From assembly GCA_005784505.1 (NCBI GenBank), contig VCAZ01000063.1, positions 1,687,001 to 1,751,000 of the forward strand: DNA of 64,000 nt. The letters are read 5' to 3'. Under the pieces are notes generated by a model. The model did no database searches. It worked only from the letters and a program-made list of their open reading frames with translations, and was not told where the DNA came from. Positions 1 to 10,530 of this stretch are shown here, in pieces. The position numbers and the translations under genes are program-made. Source of the DNA: Bagarius yarrelli (taxonomy: Eukaryota > Chordata > Actinopteri > Siluriformes > Sisoridae). Position 1 is the first letter of the stretch; the number at the start of each line of letters is the position of its first letter.

Positions 1-1310
1 GCGTATCAAGGATTTATATATGCAATTGCTTTAGATTTTATTATCCTACAAATAAGCTAAGTGCCACATTTATTCAAGTTTGGTATGATTTACATCATGA
101 AGTGTGTGTCTAAAATAAAAAGTCCTCTTATATGGATACTCTTACACCCAAAACAGTTACATGTGCCCTAACATGAATAAAAACCACGATGTGTACACAG
201 TGTCTTTTTTAGATACGCAGCAATCTGTAATCATCTCCTAAAAATATCCTTCTAAACTTATCAGGCAACAAAATATACTGAAATAGAATTCGAGTGGAAA
301 AATATTGACGTGAAATCTACAGCAACCATTTAACAACATATATTTTACCCTGACCATAAGTGCAGGTCTGAAAAAAAGTATTAAAAAGTTCATTGTTTAA
401 CTAGAAGAGTTAAATGATATGCTGGTACTGATAAATTGCCAGTATATAATTCAACTTATGTTATATGTATATTTTATATTTTTATGTTTTTAATTGTATG
501 TTTAATTGTGTTTTTAAATATATTTTCAAAGACATGTAATTATAATGCAAATATTAGGAATTGAACCTTCACTAATTATGTTGTCCTGATAGTATATCTT
601 AATTAAATCTGTATACATATAATACTAAAATATACTATAAAACATAAATGCTAAAATCTGTAGCGTCTTTAGTCTCATAAATGAGTTGTTGTTCACACAG
701 ACAATTTAATGGAAACTAACTGTTGCAGTCTGATTGGTAGACTAGATATTATTAACATAATTTAATGTAAACACACATTTGTATTTCTTTATTATCTGAC
801 ATGTTCCTTCTTTATATTATATTAATAAACATGGTCAGTGTTTGTCTTGTGGACTTCATCCCTGACTCATTTCTGCTAACAAAAAAAGGAAAAACCAGCC
901 ACTCATGTGTAATACTCGAAACACACCTAGTACTCATATCTGTTTGAAGCAGTTTTATTATAAAGAGAATATTTACACTTGTTCCACCTTGTTTCAACGT
1001 GTACATACACTAATAATATTTTTATCATATTTTATTTGACCTGTTTTATTTTGCTTTCATTTAAGTGAATTTAATTAGCTTTATTCACCTCTTTCCAGAT
1101 TTGCTTTCTCACTCATCACATATCCTCCCCTACCTCACACTCCCTGTCTAAATATAGAGCAGAACTAATTTCTATCCAGTACATTTCTGCAACACAAACG
1201 TCTTAGGTGCAATTGTGGCAACCGAAAGCTGTTAATGAAAGTGGTACTATGTTGCATTTGTATTCATTTTATTTATTATATTGTCAATATCGGAACATCA
1301 AATTCACAGT
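1..1310. other. AT-rich intergenic DNA, no gene seen
   Basis: Very AT-rich sequence with short A and T runs. No reading frame with recognisable protein similarity, no splice-bounded exon and no repeat family recognised by eye. Confidence 0.6.
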
Positions 1311-1314
1311 GATT

Positions 1315-1356
1315 TTGGATCATCCTATTCTAGATGTCTAGAATAGGATAATCCAA
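1315..1356. repeat. 20-bp near-perfect inverted repeat with 2-base loop
   Basis: Left arm 1315-1334 and right arm 1337-1356 are reverse complements at 19 of 20 positions, separated only by TG. The arms centre on TCTAGA. It lies about 25 bases from the edge of a Tc1/mariner relic and may be a terminal or foldback remnant of a mobile element; the origin is inference. Confidence 0.85.
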
Positions 1357-1379
1357 TTTTTATTTTTAAAATAAAAAAA

Positions 1380-1690
1380 CCCCAGACTTCTGTGCAGGTT
1401 TCTTACTTAATTGTTTAATGTGACTTGACATTTGATCACTCAGTCACAATAGTATAAGTCTGATAAGACACTAAAGTTGGGTGTGAAGGTCTGGGGTGCA
1501 GTCGGTGTTCCATCTCATCCTAAAGGGGTTGAGTCAGAGTCAGGGTTCTCCAGTTCTTCCACTCCAACCAAAACACAGCATGTCCACATGGAGCTCAGTG
1601 GTGTTGTGCACAGAGGCATTATCATGCTGGAACAGTGTTTGGGTTTCCCGTTCCAGTATAAGGGAGGTGCTCTTATAGTAAGTTTAGAGA
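1380..1690 (-). mobile_element. Tc1/mariner-type relic, copy A
   Basis: This segment matches, in reverse orientation, the repeats at 8811-9265, 33640-33955, 49145-49685 and 54185-54660. Shared blocks include CCAGACTTCTGTGCAGG near one end and GGAACAGTGTTTGG near the other. On the minus strand the family encodes a broken DDE transposase C-terminal half (see the copy at 8811-9265). This copy is frameshifted and has no functional reading frame. The family assignment rests on that motif pattern, not on a database match. Confidence 0.65.
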
Positions 1691-1699
1691 AAGAGGAGC

Positions 1700-3000
1700 A
1701 GATATGTTACCGATGATGGGATTTAAACTATGCTACCGTGCTGTACTCCTCAAATATTTATGCACATTTATAGACACTATCTAAAACACATCCCTCCCCT
1801 AATGCCAGACTGACACTTGATCTTTCAGCCATCATGTATATATAGCAATTTACTAGTTTCAATGTTAGCGTTAGCAAAAGTTTCAAAGGCGTTTTTCTGA
1901 GTGTTTACAATTGTTACATATGTGTATAATGACAATGCATAAAGGTGCATTCATGCGGACGATGCCATTTTTAACTGTGTTCTTAAAATACTCTCGCTAA
2001 TATGTAGGTGTGTCTGTGCATGTGTGTGTTTTTAGTGGTAATCCGAGGAAGCATCTGGTCAGGACACAAGTGCTCTTAAAGCTATGCAGCAGCTCACTTT
2101 CACATATCATAAGAGATAATCACTCTTTAGCAAAGCTCCCTACAGCTCACTTACAGTATAAATGTACTGCAACTAGACTGAGAACTAGTCTAGTCTTATT
2201 AGAGAACTAGTCTAGTAATTCAACTTAAAGAGACGAGTTTGATTCTTCTAGGACACTTTTTTATCATGAAAGCCGAGTTTAAAATAAACTGATGTAAATG
2301 CTGTAGAATAGAAGTTTTTTTTTTGTCACATAAACATAACTGCAGAGTGAAATTCTTTTCTTCATATATATCCCAGGGTCAGACATGATAAGAGGCTTTA
2401 GTCAAGGGATGGACGGTGGTAGCTTGGTGGTCTATCCTCTCACCAATCAGTCATCTTAAGATATACATCCACTGGTCTGTAGATTTGTCAGTAAATGCCA
2501 AGTATATTTCAAGTATCATTTTATTCAGTATAACTTTATAAAAGTAAACTATAAAATAAATGTCTTGTTTATTTTTTTTACTTTTAAATAAAAACACTAT
2601 TCACTGATGTTCCTAAGTATAAAACACATACTGCTGGAAAAGAACTACAAAATTAATACTACCATCTAATAACTGTGTTCATTTCTATTTAAAAACTAGC
2701 TGCATTTATTGTTTACAGTGTAGAAATAGTTTAATATAGTATATAAAATCATAAATAGTGCATTTCTTTAAATGTAGTTGGAAAAGGATTTTAAATTCTA
2801 TACTTACTTTATTCTATTGTCTGGTTCATGTTGCCTTGCAGTTATGTGTAATGAAGTAGCAGTTTAGCTCCCACATCTCTATCCTATAATTTGGCAGGTG
2901 GGCTAGCATGTCAGTGGAGACATCTTGATTTAACCATCATTTAGCGAGTGTGTGAAAAAGTATATACAGTTTTATGTCTAAAGCTGTAGCATTACATAAA
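1700..3000. other. Intergenic DNA, no gene seen
   Basis: No coding exon recognised. A small cluster of repeated and mutually inverted AACTAGTCTAGT-type words sits at about 2167-2217. The rest is ordinary AT-rich sequence. Confidence 0.5.
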
Positions 3001-3009
3001 AATTTCATG

Positions 3010-3370
3010 GATGTTCCACTACTTCCACCCAGAGTCTGAGGTATCCTTTCGATGGACACTTTATTCGTCATTTTTCAAAATGTTGGTCATTTAGTGGCGT
3101 TTCAGCACTTTTTAAGAACTTTTAAGAGCTTTAAGTAAAAAAAAAAAGTGTAAAGGGAAAAATTTAACTAGTTTATTATCAGGCAAGTTTAATATTGTCC
3201 AACTTTAAATTTTGCTGCTGTGACATTGCATGTCACATGACAATGTCAACATGGCGGATGTAGTACGTTAACACATAATCATACTATATAGAAACATTCC
3301 TTTTTAATAGTCAGGAAGTACATACTAAATTAAATGTAGCACATACTTAAGTGGTACACAGTCTCAGACA
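3010..3370. repeat. Dispersed repeat, MITE-like, copy 1
   Basis: This segment resembles 35880-36240: both contain a GTCACRTGACA core followed by 'TCAACATGGC' and a 'GATGTAG' word, then an AT-rich tail with 'CATAATC'. Weaker relatives lie at 55180-55290 and 56150-56420. The abundance of AGTA/TACT words suggests a non-autonomous DNA transposon, but no ends or target duplications were resolved. Confidence 0.45.
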
Positions 3371-3859
3371 TCTAAACAGCCCATGGTTTATGTATAATTC
3401 TTAATCAAACCACAGTTTGAGAAATTTTATGTCATGTAGTACACCATTTACAGTTTACTAATTTCTATGAATAGCATTTTGTCATGTAAGCAATTAATCC
3501 TAAACAGTACAAGACACTACAGACACTAAATTTTTCTTTGTCTATAAAGACTCTTTACTTTCTGCCCTACTAGCAGGATTGCTTTACCTCCTAAAATCAA
3601 TAACAGTAACTGTTGATTTTATTTCTATGTAGGTATTATAAACTAATTACCATTAATGTTAATAATCAGTATTTAGAATTTATAGATACTTCATCATTAT
3701 CTCTACCTGCTATGCTAACAGTTAAGTTAACTAATATACATTGTACACAGTAAGAAGGGGAATTACAAAGTTAAAAAATTAAAGTTATTAAATTAATCTG
3801 TTACTGGTGATTGTTAAAATTGTTCTTAAAAGGATAGACTTTGTCTCTAAAAATCGTCT
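3371..3859. other. Intergenic DNA, no gene seen
   Basis: AT-rich single-copy-looking sequence with nothing recognisable on either strand. Confidence 0.5.
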
Positions 3860-4330
3860 CTAGGTTATGTATGTAACCATGGTTCCCAGAGGGAATGAGA
3901 CACTGTGTAGAAATGCTTTGGAAATGCCCTTTTATATCCTTTGCCCCGAAGCACGTGCGTAATCGGACCTATCAGAAAGTAATATGTCACAGGTGGGTGA
4001 CGTCATCGACTAGGAAGTAATATAAAAACGAGCAGCAGCGCGCCTCAGTAAGATGTATCTTGTTCCTTTGTGTTTAGCTTGTTATGGTCACAAAAACTCA
4101 GCTGCTTCAAAATGCTTTGGGAACGAGATACCCACATCGCTATAACCAAGTCCTTCTTCCAATGTTATGTGTGGCAATGCTGTGACGGGGCAACAACCCC
4201 AAATTCCAGAGTTGTGGCTAGATCCAGGTTGTAGAACCGGACAAACGTATGCCAGGTAGCCCAACTCACCGCCCTACAAATGTCTGGTATCCCCAATGCT
4301 AGCCCAAGACCCTGAAGATCTATTATGACA
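3860..4330 (-). mobile_element. Relic of a retroelement with probable tyrosine-recombinase end
   Basis: On the minus strand about 4290-4145 reads as an uninterrupted peptide containing 'SWATWHTFVRFYNLDL', followed by a stop. A His-x-x-x-Arg-x-Tyr pattern of this sort is what I would expect at the end of a DIRS/Ngaro-type tyrosine recombinase. The flank at 3860-3905 ('AACCATGGTTCCCAGAGG') resembles terminal sequence of a common teleost repeat. The body of the element is missing. The class is inferred from memory of this repeat and is not certain. Confidence 0.5.
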
Positions 4331-4494
4331 AACCAGTCCTCATATCTGATTTGTGACGTGAGCTACAGTTCATTGATGTTTTTGTCCAGCAACACTTGCT
4401 TTTGTTCAGCAAGGTGGCAACTCCACACTCCCCTTAATACTAATGGCTTTCACCTCCTTGGTGGATGAAGTGGGATATTTAAGTTGAGCCTCTC

Positions 4495-4525
<31 letters not shown>
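4495..4525. repeat. (AAT)n microsatellite
   Basis: Uninterrupted ATA/AAT trinucleotide run of about ten units. A second shorter AAT run, broken by one C, is at 4897-4924. Confidence 0.95.
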
Positions 4526-4527
<2 letters not shown>

Positions 4528-5365
4528 CATTCTAACTTCTCTGCTATCAAAGAAATCATTCAATTGACATAAAAATGCAACACATCTATATTTATATCTC
4601 ACCCGCATACATTTAATAGAATATATTTTGTTTTATTTGTCAAAAAAAAGTCTCACACATATTTATCTAGTTTTTTGTCTTTTCTGGTGAGGTTTTATAG
4701 GTCTAAGTATTGCTCCTCCGACAAAACTCTTTCATTTGTCACACTCTTCTTGTTTTTCTAGTAAACATTTAAATTAAACATCTTAACCCACTGCAAAAAT
4801 ATTAAGGAGACTTATTGTAGTAATTTAAACAAACATATTCATATGGAATCTAACTATTAATACATCTACAATTACAAGAAAAGAAAATTTTACAAGTAAT
4901 AATAATAATAATAACAATAATAATCATATAAAAGTGATGATTGATTATGACACCAATAATGTCACAAAACCTCACAAATATCCACGTCCTTTGACACTAA
5001 ATGAAATAATAATCTACAGTGTCAGTATAACAAAAAAAACTAAAATGAATAGAAAAGATGATTTGAAAATAATTAAATAAACAAAGAGCTTTCCAGTAAC
5101 CCCAACATTAACATCTACAAGAATAAGAGTGACTATACTGGAATGCTAATTAAAGCACTGGACTCAATAGGAGACCAAAGTAAGACCACCATCACACACA
5201 TCAAGTATTTTGACATGAATCAGTAAAAGTGCGAATATAACTCTATTTATGACGGAAGTCACTACGTTAGAAAACAGACAGAGAGAGAAAAGGAGGATGA
5301 TTGGCTTATCTCTCTCGTCTCAGTGTCCTCTGAGTCATCCTCCTTTTCTCTTATTTCCAGCCCTT

Positions 5366-5405
<40 letters not shown>

Positions 5406-5667
5406 TTGCTCTCTACCTCCCACGCTTCCTCTTTCTAACACTCCGCGGCTGTCTCAGTTCAGATTATCATGTTTTCTCTCCAATCTCTTTCAATCATGCT
5501 CTCTTTCTATATCCCTCTTATTAAACTCTATAACCAAAGTGCTGTGTTTTTCATCATGTTTATGTGGGATCGCTTTTCTTTCACTAACTAAAAAAAAGCA
5601 ACAGCACTTTCTTTCATTTTTTCTTCTATCCAAAATCCCTCCTTCACTGCTTTTTCAGAGTCCTGCG
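4526..5667 (-). other. cacng8: Probable cacng8 3' UTR and downstream flank
   Basis: This is the region immediately downstream of the cacng8 stop codon on the minus strand. A minus-strand AATAAA hexamer near 4634-4640 is one possible polyadenylation signal, which would give a 3' UTR of about 1 kb. A pyrimidine microsatellite ((CT)n on the plus strand, 5367-5402) would be transcribed as (GA)n. No other gene is visible. The UTR limit is inferred. Confidence 0.35.
5367..5402. repeat. (CT)n microsatellite
   Basis: Nearly perfect CT dinucleotide run, about 270 bases past the cacng8 stop codon and so probably within its 3' UTR as (GA)n. Confidence 0.95.
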
Positions 5668-6455
5668 TTACACAGGGGTTGTTCTCCTGTTGAGAGTGTT
5701 AGTGTTGCTGCTATCACCTTTCCCCAGCCGATCAAGGGTGCCAAGCCCTCTATCCCTCTCCATAGTCGCCGTATTTCCAGCTGTGAGTGTGGATGACTGC
5801 ACCCCGGGACCGGATGAAGATGAAGCATTTGCTGATGAAGCCAGGTTTGATTTGGAAAGTGATGGCAATGTCCCAGTCATGAGTGTCCCTGCTCCCCCTT
5901 CTTTTGTCGGGAAGTAGTTGTGAAGCTGGTATAGTGAGGCGCGGTCTACAGTTCCATACATCGGGGGCTTGCCTTCCCTGCCCAGTGTGTACATGGAAAT
6001 GTCCCCAACTCCGCCTCCTCCGGAGTGTGTGTGTGGATTAGGCAGTGTCGCCACTGAGAATGGTGGTGGGCCAGTGGCCAAAGGTGGGCTGAAGTTCTTA
6101 ACACCGAGACCAGGAGGCGAGGCGTCACATGAACGTGGTGGCTCAGCCGTTGAGCGTGAACTTGAGCGTGAGGACCGGCGGCCCCTGCGGAAGCGGTAAG
6201 AAGGTAGCCGAAACACAGCTGACGTAGTGCTGTGAAAAAGGTCAGCACGTGAGCGGCAGCGCAGCTCTTTGTTACGCTCGATGTAGATGTTAACGGCTAG
6301 GACACCCACCACCTCAGCTAGGATGAATGACAGGCCACCAAAGTAAAAAGACCAGCCGTAGGAGTAGTGCCACTTCTTGTCTTCATCTTTCTTTGGTGAG
6401 ATGTCGCTCAGAGCTGCTGAGATGTACACGATCACACCAATGATGTTACTCAGGC
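5668..6455 (-). CDS. cacng8: cacng8 coding exon 4, terminal
   Basis: Acceptor TTATTAG precedes GC-CTG-AGT. The exon encodes SNIIGVIVYIS (TM3), the second extracellular loop with KKDEDKKWHYSYGWSFYFGG, TM4 (LSFILAEVVGVLAVNIYIER) and the whole cytoplasmic tail, ending TTPV-TAA at 5668. The tail has Ser/Thr/Arg-rich, Pro/Gly-rich and Ser/Ala-rich stretches; the long poly-Gly insert of mammalian gamma-8 is missing. Several overlapping open frames on the opposite strand here are shadows of this exon. Confidence 0.95.
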
Positions 6456-9400
6456 CTAATAATTTAAACAAGGAAAAGACTGTTACCATATAGCACTATC
6501 CTGTAGATAAAATTTACATAAGTCTATTTATAGAATTTAATGTTACTGTTAAATAGGTATTTAAATTACAAAAGCGCCCCAAGGAGTGGACAGTGCTGTT
6601 CATCTAATCTCTGCCCACACCTAGCATGATTTTGTGATTAAATGCAGCAACGGTTGTAATCGCCAAGAAAATGACTAAACATTTATTTGCAGGCATATAA
6701 TTATTATTAAAAATACACTATTTACAGAGTAATTAAATTATTGCTAATTTACATTAACAAGGGAAATTAATTATAACACACATTTCAAAATTTCCAAAAA
6801 ATATTTCTTTATTAATTTATTTTAGGGGGGCACCTCAATATATCCTGTTTTTTTCTTTGGCCACTCTACTTTCATGAAATTTTATGAAAATGTATATTTG
6901 TGTCCCAATGATTAAGCCTGGGGCAACCATGGCAAAGAAAACGAGCGTGAGTGTGTGAGCATACATCAGGTCCCGTATACAGACATTGATATTAAGCAGA
7001 ATTGCTACCAGAGGCTTTTGAACAATTTCACTACATGTTTCACACTAATTTATTTCTGCCGGTGCCATCAAATTTCAAAACCGTTGGTTGGGCTAGAAAA
7101 CTGTTTGTAGTCTATCCAACATGGTAATAACTGTAAATTAGTTGTTCTTTTTCTTAACCTTTCTTTTATTTTAAGAAGAAAATCTGGGCAGACTTCGAAT
7201 GTTTAGAGAAAAAAATGTGCCATGTATAATCAGCACACACTCTGGTTTCACCCAGATAAGGATGGGTTCCCCGTTAAGTTTGGTTTCTCCCAATGTTTCA
7301 TCCTGATAAGCTCAGTGGTTATGCATTGAAATGCTGATTGGAAGATTGTGGGTTTGATATACAAGCAAGACTCTTAACCCTTAACTGCTTCGTTGGATAA
7401 ATATGATGGGGGGATAAACATCTCTGGATGGGGGCATCTGCCAGATGCTGCAAATGTTAAATGTAAATGAAATGTATTATCACCTCAGGGAGTTTTTCTA
7501 GCCACCGTTGGCCTAACCCTAACCCTAGCCTTGCTCACTGGGGATAAATATATAATAATATTTTAAAATATTTCACAGAAAATCTTTTTGTATTTCTGTA
7601 AAGTTGTTTTGAGACACTGTTCACTGTTGAAAGCGTGATACTGAAAAATACTGAGCTGAATCAAATGATTGGTGTTAATTGGTGGCGTCTAATTAGTTTT
7701 CTCCTTAAAATCGTTTTCATTTTTTATGGTTCCTTTAAATGCTGTGTTAATGATTCTTATGTTAATATTTTAAGTACAAGTTACAAGACATTACTGTATG
7801 TGCTTTATTTTCAATTAGATATGCACTCAAAACCAGAAATGCTGTGCTGCTTATACTAGACCAAGTTTATGACTAGATCTGTTGTTTTTCAAGTGATGAT
7901 AATGACTGAATTTAAAACTGGAATAATCCCAGTTGAAGGTTCCAAGAACAAATTTTTCATGAAGTAAAATAAAACAAACACAGTCTATATCGATCCTAAA
8001 TTTGTCATTTCCCCCCTTTTTTCCTCTCCAATTTGCTCACCTGCCATTGCACCAGCCAGCATTCCCTGCCTCCCCCGCTCAGTATTCATGCTGTACCACA
8101 GAGCAGCATAACACATTTGGAGGTAAGTGCTAGCTGCCTTCATCCACATGCATGAGCTCAGAGACACCCACGGCTGTCTAGTGTCATTTTGATTGACAGC
8201 AGAGAAATTATGCAATCGCTACCACTCATAGATTTTTTTCTCCCTTGGCTCCTGACCACAAATGTCATCATCAGGATTTAAACGTGTGCTCTGATGATAG
8301 GGCAAGCAGATAACACATAATGCTCATCTACAGGAATATCTCAATGTCTCAAGGTCCTTCCTGTGGACCTAAACAATTTGGCAGATATGAAAGACATCCG
8401 TTACAAAAACTTTACCAAATTTATTCATTTACGTTAAGGCTCACAAACATCAGGTCTATCTAGCCGTGGTCCAGTAATCCCTAGTCATGTTATTTCCTGT
8501 CCCCTTCGACCTGAAACTGTGCTGAATAGTCACAACATTGCACGCTGGCTTAAAAAAAAGCAAAAACAGACAATCCCAGCACATCATGTCTCAGGACAGA
8601 ACAGTGCTCATTAAGGAAGAACAGGACTTCCTGTAGCTGACCAATTTCTACCAAAGAATTACAAGGCAGTTCAGTGCGGGTGCTTTCTCTAAAGTACTTC
8701 TAATAAATGACATGTCAAAAGGGACTTACGCTGAATTAGTTCAACATACTGTAGCTTCTGCTCTGATACACTGAGCTGTTCTTTACATACTTTATACACT
8801 ATACTTAAGCTTAGATGTTTGGGGACACTGAACCAGGACACCTAACACCTGTTACCACAAAGTCTGAAGCACACAGTTGTCTAGAATGTCTTTCTATGTT
8901 GTAGAGTTACATTATTCCTTTACTGCAACTAGAAGACCTATCCAGCATGATAATCCCCTGTACACAAAACCCCTGATCTCCATAAAGACATGCTGTGTTC
9001 TGATTGGAGTGGAGGAACTGGAGTGTCCTGTACAGAACCCTGACTCTGACTCAACCCGACTGAACACCTTTAGGATGAACTGGAACACTGACTGAACCCA
9101 AGACCTCCACACCCAACATCAGTGTCTGATTTCACTAATACTATTGTGTCTTAATAATCAAATTCTCAGTCACTTGACACAATCTAGTTAAAAAACCTGC
9201 ACAGAAGACTGCATGTTATTATAGAAGGAAGAGTGAGACTACAGCTGAAATAAGATGATTAAAATAATGTAATAGTTTCGTGTGCCACCACTAATATTTA
9301 CATTTACAGTATTTGGCAGACGTTCTTATCCAGATCGACATGTGGGGGTTAAGGGCCTTGCTTAGGGGCCCAGCAATGGTGGCTTGGTGGAGCTTGGAAT

Positions 9401-10492
9401 TGAACCCACAATCTTCGGGTTGGCAGTATGTTGTATTATATACAATAGTGTTCTCTTCCGATGAAATCACAGTGCACTCAGTGAATATTTATGGAAAAGG
9501 CTTTAATGCAGGTTTTCAGGCAGTCTGTGCTGCCCAGTAAAAACAGTTTTCATTAAATGTACCACTTAAAATTACATATTCGAGATAGTGATCTACATCT
9601 TTTAAAGTTTTTGCCTACCTGCCACCACAAACAGAATGCCTGCTCCCAAGATAATATGTCTCTTGTTCTTGTAGAAGCGACTGGACGCCACACACACCCC
9701 ACCCAGCAGCAGCAGTATAGCACTGAGTATGGGGAAAATACTGGAGGCCCTGACGACACCTAAAAACAAAAAAGGACAGAATTAAAGCGAAATCAATGTA
9801 TTAGGAATGCATTTATTGTACTTTATGGCTCAGTCTGTGTTAAAACCAAGTAACTTACGTAAGAGGTATTCGGCAGCATCCTGGTCATAATCAGCATCCT
9901 CAGGGAAATGGTTGATCTGAGAGCATACACCTCTTTTTAACCCTGAAAAAAAAATCAAAATAAATATTTTCGGTAATAAAATGTCAAAAGCTAACGTTTA
10001 TTTTTTTTTTAAAGAATAAAACATTTGTTGTAAGGTTCTAAGTAGGCTTGATGCAATATGCGGTTTTGACGGTGTCCCCAGTGTTAAGCAGCAACACCCA
10101 TTATCTCACTTGCCCAAAGTTGTACCGCCCCCACGGTTGTTTTAATTTATTAGTAGTTTTTTTTATTCATTTAATATTTATTTTAATTAAGTAAAAAAAC
10201 TTTATTAATATAATGTAGGTGTGATGAATAAAATTTGATTGCTGTTGATCTGTGATGTGATGAGACTGGCGTGCTGCATTGCGAGCTGCGTTTAGTATTT
10301 AATTGTAGTGACTGTCTTTTTCTGAACACAGATTTACATCACATCACAGATCAGCAGCAGGAGGCAAATTTCATTTATCATGCGAGATATTCATTATGTT
10401 CATAAAAGTTCTGTGTTTAATATAGGCTAAATGAGTTTGCCTTTTATCTCCTGTTGCGTTGTTTTCTATTCAAGCAATTGGTGCTAATTCCT

Positions 10493-10530
<38 letters not shown>

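Larger units (their letters stand above)
6456..9618 (-). other. cacng8: cacng8 intron 3 (3163 bp)
   Basis: Bounded by the exon 3 donor and exon 4 acceptor. It contains a dispersed repeat split by a SINE (7225-7660), a repeat fragment (8040-8220), a Tc1/mariner relic (8811-9265) and a SINE (9296-9432). No further coding exon was recognised. A short telomere-like CCCTAA run at about 7515-7527 is isolated. Confidence 0.85.

Noticed and set aside
5249..5796. Ser/Leu-rich plus-strand open frames
   Set aside because: Driven by the CT microsatellite and by the complement of the cacng8 last exon.
5690..6248. Plus- and minus-strand open frames overlapping cacng8 exon 4
   Set aside because: Shadows of the GC-richer coding exon in other frames.
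7513..7528. Interstitial telomere repeat (CCCTAA)n
   Set aside because: Only about two and a half units, inside a dispersed repeat; too short to be meaningful.
8877..9112. Host gene exon at 8877-9095 (plus) or 8912-9112 (minus)
   Set aside because: The plus frame is a frameshifted Tc1/mariner transposase end and the minus frame its shadow; related copies occur four more times.
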